A stretch of 64,000 nt of DNA from Pseudomonas soli (GTDB taxonomy: Bacteria > Pseudomonadota > Gammaproteobacteria > Pseudomonadales > Pseudomonadaceae): contig NZ_FOEQ01000001.1 in NCBI RefSeq assembly GCF_900110655.1, positions 719,152 through 783,151 on the forward strand. The letters run 5' to 3'. Below, one piece after another: positions 56,508 to 64,000 of the stretch. Each line of letters begins with the position of its first letter. Within the stretch, counting starts at the first letter, position 1. The notes below the pieces were generated by a model. The model ran no database searches. It worked only from the letters and a program-made list of their open reading frames with translations, and was not told the origin of the DNA. A program made the translations under genes and the position numbers.

Positions 56508-56595
56508 GGCGTCACGCTGCCGACCCGGACGGCGCGCTATAACCTTGCAATAGTCCAATCCACTTCCCAGCCCCTTGGTCAAGGTGCCTGCCCCG

Positions 56596-57759
56596 ATGCG
56601 ACGTCCGTCCCGCTACCTCGTACTCGCCGCCCTGGCCCTCGCCCTGCTGGTCGCCATCGGCGCCTGGCAGGGATTGCGCCGCGAAGCCCCGGCCAACCGC
56701 GCCGCCAGCGCGATACCGGTGCGCGTGGTCGCCGTGGCCCAGCAGGACGTCCCACGCTACCTGAGCGCCATCGGCTCGGTGCTGTCGCTGCATAGCGTCG
56801 AGGTGCGCCCGCAGGTCGAGGGCGTGCTCACCCAGGTGCTGGTCAAGGAAGGCCAGTGGGTCATGCAGGGCGACCTGCTGGCCACCCTCGATGACCGGGC
56901 GATCCGCGCCAACCTCGATCAGGCCCGCGCCCAGCTCGGCCAGACCCAGGCGCAGTTGCAGGTGGGTAACGTCAACCTCAAGCGCTACCAGTTGCTCAGC
57001 AGCGACGACGGAGTGTCCAAGCAGACCCTCGACCAGCAGCAGGCGCTGGTGAACCAGTTGCAGGCGACGATCAAGGGCAACCAGGCGGCCATCGACAATG
57101 CCGCGGTGCAGCTCAGCTACACCCAGATCCGCTCGCCGGTGAGCGGGCGCGTCGGCATTCGCAACGTCGACCCTGGCAACCTGGTACGCACCAGCGACAC
57201 TCAGAGCCTGTTCAGCGTCACCCAGATCGACCCGATCGCCGTGGAGTTCGCCCTGCCCCAACAGCAGCTGCCAGTCCTGCAGGGCCTGCTCAACTCGGCC
57301 ACACCCGCCGAAGTGGAGACCTACCTGGACGCCGACGGCGAACGCAGCCTGCTCGCCAAGGGGCACTTGATGCTGATCGACAACCAGGTTTCGGCCACCA
57401 CCGGCACGGTGCGGGTCAAGGCCGAGTTCGACAACCGGGACGCACGCCTGTGGCCGGGCCAGCTGGTTACCGTGCGCCTGCGCACGGCGGTGGACGAGGA
57501 CGCCCTGGTGGTGCCGCCGCCGGTGGTGCAGCGCAGCATCGACGGCCACTTCGTCTACCGCCTGGACGGCGACAAGGTCAGCGCCGTACCGGTCAAGGTG
57601 GTGTACCAGGACAGCACGCTGAACGTCATTGCCGGGGTCAAGGCCGGCGATCGCCTGGTGCTGGACGGTCAGTCGCGGCTCAAGCCCGGCAGCACCGTGG
57701 AAGTCACCCCCGACACCCCTGCCCCGGCGCAAATGGCCGAAAGCAGGAGCCATCCATGA
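56596..57759 (+). CDS. RND efflux periplasmic adaptor (membrane fusion protein)
   Basis: A 387-residue HlyD/MdtA-type adaptor. An N-terminal membrane anchor (YLVLAALALALLVAIGAW) is followed by a barrel-sandwich domain (RPQVEGVLTQVLVKEGQWV), an alpha-hairpin (about 100-170, ARAQLGQTQAQLQ...), a second lipoyl half (YTQIRSPVSGRVGIRNVDPG) and a beta-barrel domain. It connects the RND pump with an outer-membrane channel. ATG 56596 with AAGGTG upstream is chosen over a TTG seven codons earlier. It overlaps the pump gene by 4 nt. Confidence 0.9.
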   Translation: MRRPSRYLVLAALALALLVAIGAWQGLRREAPANRAASAIPVRVVAVAQQDVPRYLSAIGSVLSLHSVEVRPQVEGVLTQVLVKEGQWVMQGDLLATLDDRAIRANLDQARAQLGQTQAQLQVGNVNLKRYQLLSSDDGVSKQTLDQQQALVNQLQATIKGNQAAIDNAAVQLSYTQIRSPVSGRVGIRNVDPGNLVRTSDTQSLFSVTQIDPIAVEFALPQQQLPVLQGLLNSATPAEVETYLDADGERSLLAKGHLMLIDNQVSATTGTVRVKAEFDNRDARLWPGQLVTVRLRTAVDEDALVVPPPVVQRSIDGHFVYRLDGDKVSAVPVKVVYQDSTLNVIAGVKAGDRLVLDGQSRLKPGSTVEVTPDTPAPAQMAESRSHP

Positions 57760-60700
57760 ACACCCGCAACGGCGTCTCGGCCTGGTGCATCGACCACCCC
57801 ATCGCCACCCTGCTGCTGACCTTCGCCCTGGTGCTGCTCGGTGCCATCGCCTTCCCGCGCCTGCCGGTGGCGCCGCTGCCCGAGGCCGACTTCCCGACCA
57901 TCCAGGTTACCGCCCAGTTGCCCGGTGCCAGCCCGGAAACCATGGCCTCGTCGGTCGCCACGCCCCTGGAGGTGCAGTTCAGCGCCATCCCCGGCATGAC
58001 CCAGATGACCAGCAGCAGCGCGCTGGGCTCGACCAACCTGATCCTGCAGTTCACCCTCGACAAGAACATCGACACCGCCGCCCAGGAGGTCCAGGCGGCG
58101 ATCAACACCGCCACCGCGCGCCTGCCCCAGGACCTGCCCAGCCCGCCCACCTGGCGCAAGGTCAACCCGGCCGACAGCCCGGTGCTGATCCTCACCGTCA
58201 GCTCGGCGCAGATGCCTGGCAACCAACTGAGCGACTATGCCGAGACCCTGCTGGCCCGCCAGCTCAGCCAGATCGACGGGGTCGGCCTGATCAACATCAC
58301 CGGGCAACTACGCCCGGCCATCCGCGTGCAGGCCCAGCCCGAAAAGCTCGCCGCCATCGGCCTGACCCTGGCCGATATCCGCCAGGCCATCCAGCAGACC
58401 AGTCTCAACCTGGCCAAGGGCGCGCTGTACGGCGAGCACAGCGTGTCGACCCTCGCCGCCAACGACCAGCTGTTCCACCCCGACGACTACGCGAAGCTGA
58501 TCGTCAGCTACCGCAACGGCGCCCCGGTGCACCTGGCCGACGTCGCCAAGGTGATCGACGGCGCCGAGAACGCCTACGTCAGGGCCTGGTCCGGCGAACA
58601 GCCGGGGTTGAACCTGGTTATCTTCCGCCAACCCGGGGCAAACATCGTCGACACCGTGGACCGGGTGATGGCTGCCCTGCCCCGCCTGCAGGAAATGCTG
58701 CCGGCAGCGGTCGAGGTGTCGGTGCTGCAGGACCGCACGCAGACCATCCGCGCCTCGCTGCACGAGGTCGAGCTGACCCTGCTGATCGCCGTGGCCCTGG
58801 TGATCGGGGTGATGGCGCTGTTCCTGCGCCAGTGGTCGGCGACCTTCATCGTTTCCAGCGTGCTCGGCGTGTCGCTGATCGCCAGTTGCGCATTGATGTA
58901 CGTGTTCGGCTTCAGCCTCAACAACCTCACCCTGGTGGCCATCGTCATCGCCGTGGGCTTCGTGGTCGACGATGCCATCGTCGTGGTGGAGAACATCCAC
59001 CGTCACCTGGAGGCCGGCGACGACAGCCGCACGGCGGCGCTCAAGGGCGCCGGCGAGATCGGCTTCACCGTGGTGTCGATCAGCTTCTCGCTGATCGCCG
59101 CGTTCATTCCGCTGCTGTTCATGGGCGGCGTGGTCGGCCGGCTGTTCAAGGAATTCGCCCTGACCGCCACCGCGACCATCCTGATTTCGGTGGTGGTCTC
59201 GCTGACCCTGGCACCGACCCTCGCCGCGCTGTGCATGCGCCGCCCGCCCGAGACGCAGCATGGCGGCTTCGGCCAGCGCCTGGTGCGCTGGTACGAGAAG
59301 GGCCTGGACCGGGCCCTGGCGCACCAGCGTGTCACCCTCGGCGTGTTCGGCCTGACCCTGGCATTGGCGGTGGTCGGCTACGTGGCCATCCCCAAGGGCT
59401 TCTTCCCGCTGCAGGACACCGGGTTCATCCTCGGCACCAGCGAGGCGGCGGCCGATGTGTCCTACCCCGCGATGATCGAGAAGCACAAGGCCCTGGCGAA
59501 GATCATCGAAGCCGACCCGGCGGTGCGCGCCTTCTCCCATTCGGTAGGTGTCACCGGCAGCAACCAGACCATCGCCAACGGGCGCTTCTGGATCTCCCTC
59601 AAGCCCCGTGGCGAGCGCGACGTGTCGGCCAGCGAATGGATCGACCGCATGCGCGCAAAACTGGCGCAGGTTCCCGGCATCGTCCTGTACCTGCGCGCAG
59701 GGCAAGACATCAACCTCAGTTCCGGGCCGTCGCGCACCCAGTACCAGTACGTGCTCAAGAGCAACGACGGCGTTGCGCTGAACCTGTGGACCCAGCGCCT
59801 GACCGAACGCCTGCGCGAGAATCCGGCGTTCCGCGACCTGTCCAACGACCTGCAACTGGGCGCCAGCGTCACCCGCATCGACATCGACCGCCAGGCCGCC
59901 GCGCGCTTCGGCCTGACCACCACCGACGTCGACCAGGCGCTGTACGATGCCTTCGGCCAGCGGCAGATCAGCGAGTTCCAGACCGAGACCAACCAGTACA
60001 AGGTGATCCTCGAACTGGACGCCCGCCAGCGCGGCAAGGCCGAGAGCCTCAACTATTTCTACCTGCGCTCGCCGCTGTCGGGCGAGATGGTGCCGCTGTC
60101 GGCCCTGGCCCATGTCGCACCGCCCAGCACCGGGCCGCTGTCGATCAGCCACGACGGCCTGTTCCCGGCGGCCAACCTGTCGTTCAACCTGGCCCCCGGC
60201 GTGGCCCTGGGCGATGCGGTGCAGATCCTCGAACGCACCCAGCGCGAACTGGGCATGCCCGACTCCATCGCCGGCAACTTCCAGGGGGCCGCCCAGGCCT
60301 TCCAGAGTTCACTGTCGAGCCAGCCCTACCTGATCCTCGCCGCGCTGGTGGCGGTGTACATCATCCTCGGCGTGCTCTACGAGAGCTTCGGGCACCCGCT
60401 GACCATCATCTCCACCCTGCCCTCGGCGGGCCTGGGTGCGCTGATCCTGCTCTGGGCCATGGGCCAGGACTTCACCATCATGGGCCTGATCGGCGTGGTG
60501 CTGCTGATCGGCATCGTCAAGAAGAACGGCATCCTGCTCATCGACTTCGCCCTCGAAGCCCAGCGCAACCACGGCATGACGCCCGAGCAGGCGATCCACC
60601 AGGCGTGCCTGGTGCGCTTTCGCCCGATCATCATGACCACCCTGGCCGCATTGCTTGGCGCGCTGCCACTGATGTTCGGCTTCGGCGCCGGCGCCGAACT

Positions 60701-60848
60701 GCGTCAGCCACTGGGCATCGCCGTGGTCGGCGGCCTGCTGGTGAGCCAGGCCCTGACGCTGTTCACCACCCCGGTCATATACTTGGCCCTGGAGCGTCTG
60801 TTCCACCGCCGCCAGGCCACCGTCGCCCCCGCGCCGACCGCCAGTTGA
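57756..60848 (+). CDS. RND multidrug-type efflux pump (MdtB/MdtC-like)
   Basis: A 1,030-residue RND transporter with twelve helices, two large periplasmic loops and proton-relay acidic residues in TM4 (GFVVDDAIVVVENIHRH). Motifs LPGASPETMASSVATPLE and GTSEAAADVSYP fit the HAE1/MdtBC drug-efflux branch, not the metal-efflux CzcA branch. It exports hydrophobic compounds with the adaptor. No TolC/OprM-like channel gene follows, so it must borrow one. Start ATG overlaps the adaptor stop. The response regulator gene starts 9 bp downstream. Confidence 0.9.
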   Translation: MNTRNGVSAWCIDHPIATLLLTFALVLLGAIAFPRLPVAPLPEADFPTIQVTAQLPGASPETMASSVATPLEVQFSAIPGMTQMTSSSALGSTNLILQFTLDKNIDTAAQEVQAAINTATARLPQDLPSPPTWRKVNPADSPVLILTVSSAQMPGNQLSDYAETLLARQLSQIDGVGLINITGQLRPAIRVQAQPEKLAAIGLTLADIRQAIQQTSLNLAKGALYGEHSVSTLAANDQLFHPDDYAKLIVSYRNGAPVHLADVAKVIDGAENAYVRAWSGEQPGLNLVIFRQPGANIVDTVDRVMAALPRLQEMLPAAVEVSVLQDRTQTIRASLHEVELTLLIAVALVIGVMALFLRQWSATFIVSSVLGVSLIASCALMYVFGFSLNNLTLVAIVIAVGFVVDDAIVVVENIHRHLEAGDDSRTAALKGAGEIGFTVVSISFSLIAAFIPLLFMGGVVGRLFKEFALTATATILISVVVSLTLAPTLAALCMRRPPETQHGGFGQRLVRWYEKGLDRALAHQRVTLGVFGLTLALAVVGYVAIPKGFFPLQDTGFILGTSEAAADVSYPAMIEKHKALAKIIEADPAVRAFSHSVGVTGSNQTIANGRFWISLKPRGERDVSASEWIDRMRAKLAQVPGIVLYLRAGQDINLSSGPSRTQYQYVLKSNDGVALNLWTQRLTERLRENPAFRDLSNDLQLGASVTRIDIDRQAAARFGLTTTDVDQALYDAFGQRQISEFQTETNQYKVILELDARQRGKAESLNYFYLRSPLSGEMVPLSALAHVAPPSTGPLSISHDGLFPAANLSFNLAPGVALGDAVQILERTQRELGMPDSIAGNFQGAAQAFQSSLSSQPYLILAALVAVYIILGVLYESFGHPLTIISTLPSAGLGALILLWAMGQDFTIMGLIGVVLLIGIVKKNGILLIDFALEAQRNHGMTPEQAIHQACLVRFRPIIMTTLAALLGALPLMFGFGAGAELRQPLGIAVVGGLLVSQALTLFTTPVIYLALERLFHRRQATVAPAPTAS

Positions 60849-60857
60849 GACAAGACC

Positions 60858-61529
60858 ATGCGTGTGCTGATCATCGAAGACGAAGAAAAAACCGCCGACT
60901 ACCTGCATCGTGGCCTCACCGAGCAGGGCTTCACCGTCGACCTGGCCCGCGACGGCATCGACGGCCTGCACCTGGCCCTCGAAGGCGACTACGCGGTGAT
61001 CGTGCTCGACGTGATGCTGCCTGGCCTGGATGGCTACGGCGTGCTGCGCGCACTGCGGGCGCGCAAGCAGACGCCGGTGATCATGCTCACCGCCCGCGAG
61101 CGGGTCGAGGACCGCATCCACGGCCTGCGCGAAGGCGCCGACGACTACCTGGGCAAACCGTTCTCGTTCCTCGAACTGGTGGCCAGGCTGCAGGCCCTGA
61201 CCCGGCGCAGCGCCATTCATGAGCCGCTGCAGATCCAGGTGGCGGACCTGTGGATCGACCTGATGGCGCGCAAGGCCAGCCGGGCCGGCCAGCGCCTGGA
61301 CCTGACCGCCAAGGAGTTCTCGCTGCTCAGCGTGCTGGCCCGGCGCCAGGGCGAGATCCTGTCCAAGACCGCCATCGCCGAGCTGGTCTGGGACATCAAT
61401 TTCGACAGTGACGCCAATGTCGTCGAGGTGGCGATCAAGCGCCTGCGCGCCAAGCTCGACGGGCCGTTCGACAACAAGCTGCTGCATACCATTCGAGGCA
61501 TGGGCTATGTCCTGGAACATCGTGGCTGA
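60858..61529 (+). CDS. OmpR-family response regulator (CopR/CusR-like)
   Basis: A 223-residue regulator. The receiver domain has phospho-acceptor Asp51 (VLDVMLPGLDG) and KPFSFLELVARL; the C-terminal winged helix ends with TIRGMGYVLE. It is close to the CopR/CusR/CzcR group. It lies 9 bp after the pump gene and with the kinase forms a pump-plus-sensor operon, so it probably regulates the pump. Confidence 0.92.
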   Translation: MRVLIIEDEEKTADYLHRGLTEQGFTVDLARDGIDGLHLALEGDYAVIVLDVMLPGLDGYGVLRALRARKQTPVIMLTARERVEDRIHGLREGADDYLGKPFSFLELVARLQALTRRSAIHEPLQIQVADLWIDLMARKASRAGQRLDLTAKEFSLLSVLARRQGEILSKTAIAELVWDINFDSDANVVEVAIKRLRAKLDGPFDNKLLHTIRGMGYVLEHRG

Positions 61530-61574
61530 AACCTGCACTACCCGCCCCCATGAATTGGCCGCAGGTAACGCCCG

Positions 61575-62978
61575 ATGAATCCTTGGCGCAACTCCATCGC
61601 CCTGCGCCTGTCGGCGCTCTTCGCCCTGGTGGCGCTGGCGGTGTTCGTGCTGATCGGCAGCGCGCTGTACCGCCAGGTCGACCACAGCCTCGACCTGCTG
61701 CCGGCGGCCGAACTGGACGCACGCTTCAGCGTGCTCGAATCCACCCTCAACCGCTTCGGCACCTCCGAGCACTGGGCCAAGATCAACAACAAACTCAACC
61801 TGCTGAGCGAAGAAGACCGACGCATCCGCTTCTGGGTGGTGAGCGGCGCCCCGTCCTTCGAGTACGGCCATCCCAGCGAACAGGTGCGCGACTTCGCCAA
61901 GGGCCCTGTGGGCATGCGCGAGCTGCGCCTGTCCGACAGCCCCTATCCCTACAAGGTGCTGGTCAGCGAGCTGCCCGCGCAGGGTGAGCGCCCGCCCCTG
62001 CGTTTTCTGATCGGCATCGACACTGAAACCTTCTGGCAGGCCCAGCACAGCCTGCTGGTGGCCATCGTTGGCCTGGCGGTTTTCGGCGTGCTGCTGGCCT
62101 CGCTGCTTGGTTACTGGGTCGCGCGTATTGGTCTGCGGCCCCTGCTCGCCCTCTCCGAAGAAGCCCAGGCCCTGGCGCCGCCACGCCTGGACGATCGCCT
62201 GCAGACCCGCGACCTGCCGCCGGAACTGGCGCGCTTCGCCGGCACCTTCAATGCCGCCCTCGACCGAGTCAGCCAGGCCTATTCGCAACTGGAAGCCTTC
62301 AACGCCGACGTCGCCCACGAACTGCGCTCGCCGCTGACCAACCTGATCGGCCAGACCCAGGTCGCCCTCACCCGCGGGCGCAGCGCCGAGCACTACTTCG
62401 AGGTGCTGCAATCGAACCTCGAAGAACTCGAGCGCCTGCGCAGCATCATCAACGACATGCTGTTCCTGGCCAGCGCCGACCAGGGCAGCAAGGCCACCGC
62501 CCTTACCCAGGCCTCGCTGGCCGAGGAAGTGGCCACCACCCTCGACTACCTCGACTACATCCTCGAAGACGCCCACGTCAGCGTCACCGTCAGCGGCGAT
62601 GCCCAGGCCTGCATCGAAAAGGCCCAGTTGCGCCGGGCGCTGATCAACCTGCTGAACAACGCCGTGCAGCACACCGCACCGCACCAGGCGATCCAGGTGC
62701 GCATCGAGGCGAATGACGAGCAAGTCAGCATCGCGGTGAGCAACCCGGGGCCGGCGATCGACGACGAACACCTGCCGATGCTGTTCGAGCGCTTCTATCG
62801 GGTGGATGCGGCCCGCGCCAACAGCGGCGGCGGCAACCACGGACTGGGCCTGGCCATCGTCAAGGCAATCGCCCTGATGCACGGCGGCAGTGTTTTCGTG
62901 CACAGCGAGGCCGGGGCCAATACCTTCGGTATCAACTTGCCGAGCGCTCAACTACGCGGGTTTGCGGTAAAAGTCTGA
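61575..62978 (+). CDS. Sensor histidine kinase (CopS/CusS-like)
   Basis: A 467-residue kinase: TM1 (about 10-32), a periplasmic domain of about 130 residues, TM2 (about 158-182), HAMP, the H-box with His248 (DVAHELRSPLTNLI) and ATPase motifs (LINLLNNAVQHT, GNHGLGLAIVKAIALMHGG). The overall layout is that of the heavy-metal sensor kinase group. The periplasmic domain lacks an obvious Met/His-rich metal site, so the signal may not be copper. It is 45 bp after the regulator gene. Confidence 0.9.
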   Translation: MNPWRNSIALRLSALFALVALAVFVLIGSALYRQVDHSLDLLPAAELDARFSVLESTLNRFGTSEHWAKINNKLNLLSEEDRRIRFWVVSGAPSFEYGHPSEQVRDFAKGPVGMRELRLSDSPYPYKVLVSELPAQGERPPLRFLIGIDTETFWQAQHSLLVAIVGLAVFGVLLASLLGYWVARIGLRPLLALSEEAQALAPPRLDDRLQTRDLPPELARFAGTFNAALDRVSQAYSQLEAFNADVAHELRSPLTNLIGQTQVALTRGRSAEHYFEVLQSNLEELERLRSIINDMLFLASADQGSKATALTQASLAEEVATTLDYLDYILEDAHVSVTVSGDAQACIEKAQLRRALINLLNNAVQHTAPHQAIQVRIEANDEQVSIAVSNPGPAIDDEHLPMLFERFYRVDAARANSGGGNHGLGLAIVKAIALMHGGSVFVHSEAGANTFGINLPSAQLRGFAVKV

Positions 62979-63108
62979 GTATTTTTGCCGCGATCATTAC
63001 TTTTTGCGCAACAGTGCTTATCTGAACAGCCTCTGTTTCCCCGCTGTTTACAGGACTAACTTTAGCCCTGTCTCCATTAGCACTTGCCCCGCAAGAAGGT
63101 TGTTCCAA

Positions 63109-63333
63109 ATGTCCAACAGTATGGGTATTGCCAGCGTTTTCGTCCTGTCTTCCCTGTTGTTGTCGCCCCTGGCCATGGCGGAAGAATCCCCGGCCTTCGT
63201 CGCCCGCAACGCCGAACTCGCCGCGGTTCACCAGGAGGCGCGTGACGCCTACGCCGCGCAGCAGTCCGCTGCGGCTAAAGACGCACAGCAGACAGCTTCC
63301 AAGGTATCTGTCGATACCGATGCCGATAGCTGA
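63109..63333 (+). CDS. Small exported Ala/Gln-rich protein of unknown function
   Basis: A 74-residue protein with a signal peptide (IASVFVLSSLLLSPLAMA). The mature part of about 50 residues is helical and rich in Ala, Gln and Asp (EARDAYAAQQSAAAKDAQQ). No Cys or metal motif. AGAAGG precedes ATG 63109. It has an intrinsic terminator 76 bp after its stop. It follows the two-component genes by 130 bp and may be a target of them, but this is inference. Confidence 0.6.
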   Translation: MSNSMGIASVFVLSSLLLSPLAMAEESPAFVARNAELAAVHQEARDAYAAQQSAAAKDAQQTASKVSVDTDADS

Positions 63334-63409
63334 CCGGCCACGCCAGCTGTTTCCAGTTTTCCCTGGGCTACACCATGGGCACTGCCTGTGACGATATGTT
63401 AGCCTTTCA

Positions 63410-63437
63410 AAGCCGCTGCCTTTCAGCGGCTTTTTTT
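63410..63437 (+). terminator. Rho-independent terminator
   Basis: AAGCCGCTG-CCTTT-CAGCGGCTT followed by a run of T (63430-63437): a canonical intrinsic terminator after the small exported protein gene. Confidence 0.92.
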
Positions 63438-63538
63438 ATGCGTCGAAAATCTCAGCCTGGCTGTTACGTCTCTAATAAGAACTTGCAGACACGACAATAA
63501 AAAACTGCCCCATCGCTTGACCAAAGGAGTTTGTACCG

Positions 63539-64000
63539 GTGTCTTTCGCGTTTCGTTTCACCCCGTTGTTCGTTGCATTGGCCGCAACGATGCCCGTGGC
63601 CGCACAGGCCGATGAAGCCAAGGCTGATGGCTTCATCGAGGGCTCCACGCTGAACCTGCATTTGCGTAATGCCTACTTCAACCGCAACGAGAAGAATGCC
63701 TCGATCAAGGACAAACGCGAGTGGGGCCAGGGCGCCGTCGCACGCTTCGAGTCCGGCTACACGCCTGGCGTAATCGGCTTCGGCCTCGACGCCCACGCCA
63801 TGGTCGGCCTGAAGCTCGACGGCGGTGATGGCCGTGCCGGCACCTCGATCCTGCCGAGCGCACCGGAAGACAAGGCGCGCCACGCCTTCTCCACTGCCGG
63901 CGGCGCGATCAAGCTCAAGGGCTTCGACACCGAGTTCAAGGCCGGTGACCTGTTCCTCACCAACCCGGTGATCGCCGGTGGCGAAAGCCGCATGCTGCCG
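63539..64000 (+). CDS. OprD-family outer-membrane porin (5' part)
   Basis: The first 154 codons of an OprD-type porin, cut by the window edge. It has a signal peptide ([19 protein letters not shown], cleaved about residue 25), then [45 protein letters not shown] and [22 protein letters not shown], all typical of OprD N-termini. These porins admit amino acids or organic acids. Start is GTG 63539 with AGGAG about 10 nt upstream. Which OprD/Opd subgroup it belongs to needs the missing C-terminal part. Confidence 0.9.
   Translation, partial: MSFAFRFTPLFVALAATMPVAAQADEAKADGFIEGSTLNLHLRNAYFNRNEKNASIKDKREWGQGAVARFESGYTPGVIGFGLDAHAMVGLKLDGGDGRAGTSILPSAPEDKARHAFSTAGGAIKLKGFDTEFKAGDLFLTNPVIAGGESRMLP

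Overview
The window reads as the chromosome of a Pseudomonas of the P. putida group. The G+C content is high, the gene families and gene order are typical of fluorescent pseudomonads (aapJQMP, moaCDE, selD-selU, cyoABCDE, hmp-norR, cheV, OprD porin), and P. putida-type REP hairpins with a GCCGGCTTGCCGGCGAT or GCGGGCTTGCCCCGCGAT core sit at several gene ends. I saw no tRNA, rRNA, CRISPR array, prophage or insertion sequence. Species assignment is inference.

Layout. 1-2 kb: the end of an AlgW/DegS-type protease gene, then a lone subtilisin-family peptidase without an export signal. 2-6.4 kb: an amino-acid ABC uptake operon (aapJQMP, minus strand) with a near-consensus sigma-54 promoter and an internal hairpin after the binding-protein gene. 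6.5-11.4 kb: carboxylesterase, RhlB-type helicase, moaCDE (molybdopterin) and a PIN-PhoH protein. 11.7-17.3 kb: a four-gene phosphonate-type ABC operon and, divergent from it, selD-selU (tRNA 2-selenouridine). 17.3-21.6 kb: small accessory genes: an LprI-like protein, a LysR/DMT-transporter divergent pair, a tandem pair of paralogous membrane proteins, an acetyltransferase and a DUF3077/DUF6124 pair.

22.0-37.3 kb: one uninterrupted 15.3 kb gene for a 5,094-residue autotransporter. About 40 repeat units of about 86 residues form its passenger. They include a higher-order duplication with an exact 1,299-bp period and four copies of a longer 'FWDG' module, followed by a C-terminal beta-barrel. 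37.6-43.1 kb: a YkgJ-like cysteine-cluster protein, the aminotransferase AlaC, and a compact three-gene operon (stand-alone isonitrile synthase, HAD phosphatase, isonitrile synthase fused to an Fe(II)/2-oxoglutarate dioxygenase). This operon is the best candidate for an undescribed biosynthetic system here. 43.3-52.6 kb: respiration and NO defence: cyoABCDE (cytochrome bo3), dsbB, flavohaemoglobin hmp and its divergent regulator norR, with three GTCA-N5-AC boxes and a perfect ANR/DNR box between hmp and norR. 52.7-64 kb: cheV, a secreted small protein with a YkgJ-like protein, an Aer-type chemoreceptor, an RND efflux pair with an OmpR-type two-component system, a small exported protein and the start of an OprD porin gene.

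Themes. Nutrient uptake (amino acids, phosphonate-type anions), haem/copper and NO chemistry (cyo, hmp/norR, isonitrile enzymes whose products bind metals) and surface interaction (giant adhesin, chemotaxis) recur. The functional link between the isonitrile operon and cyo/hmp is inference from proximity.
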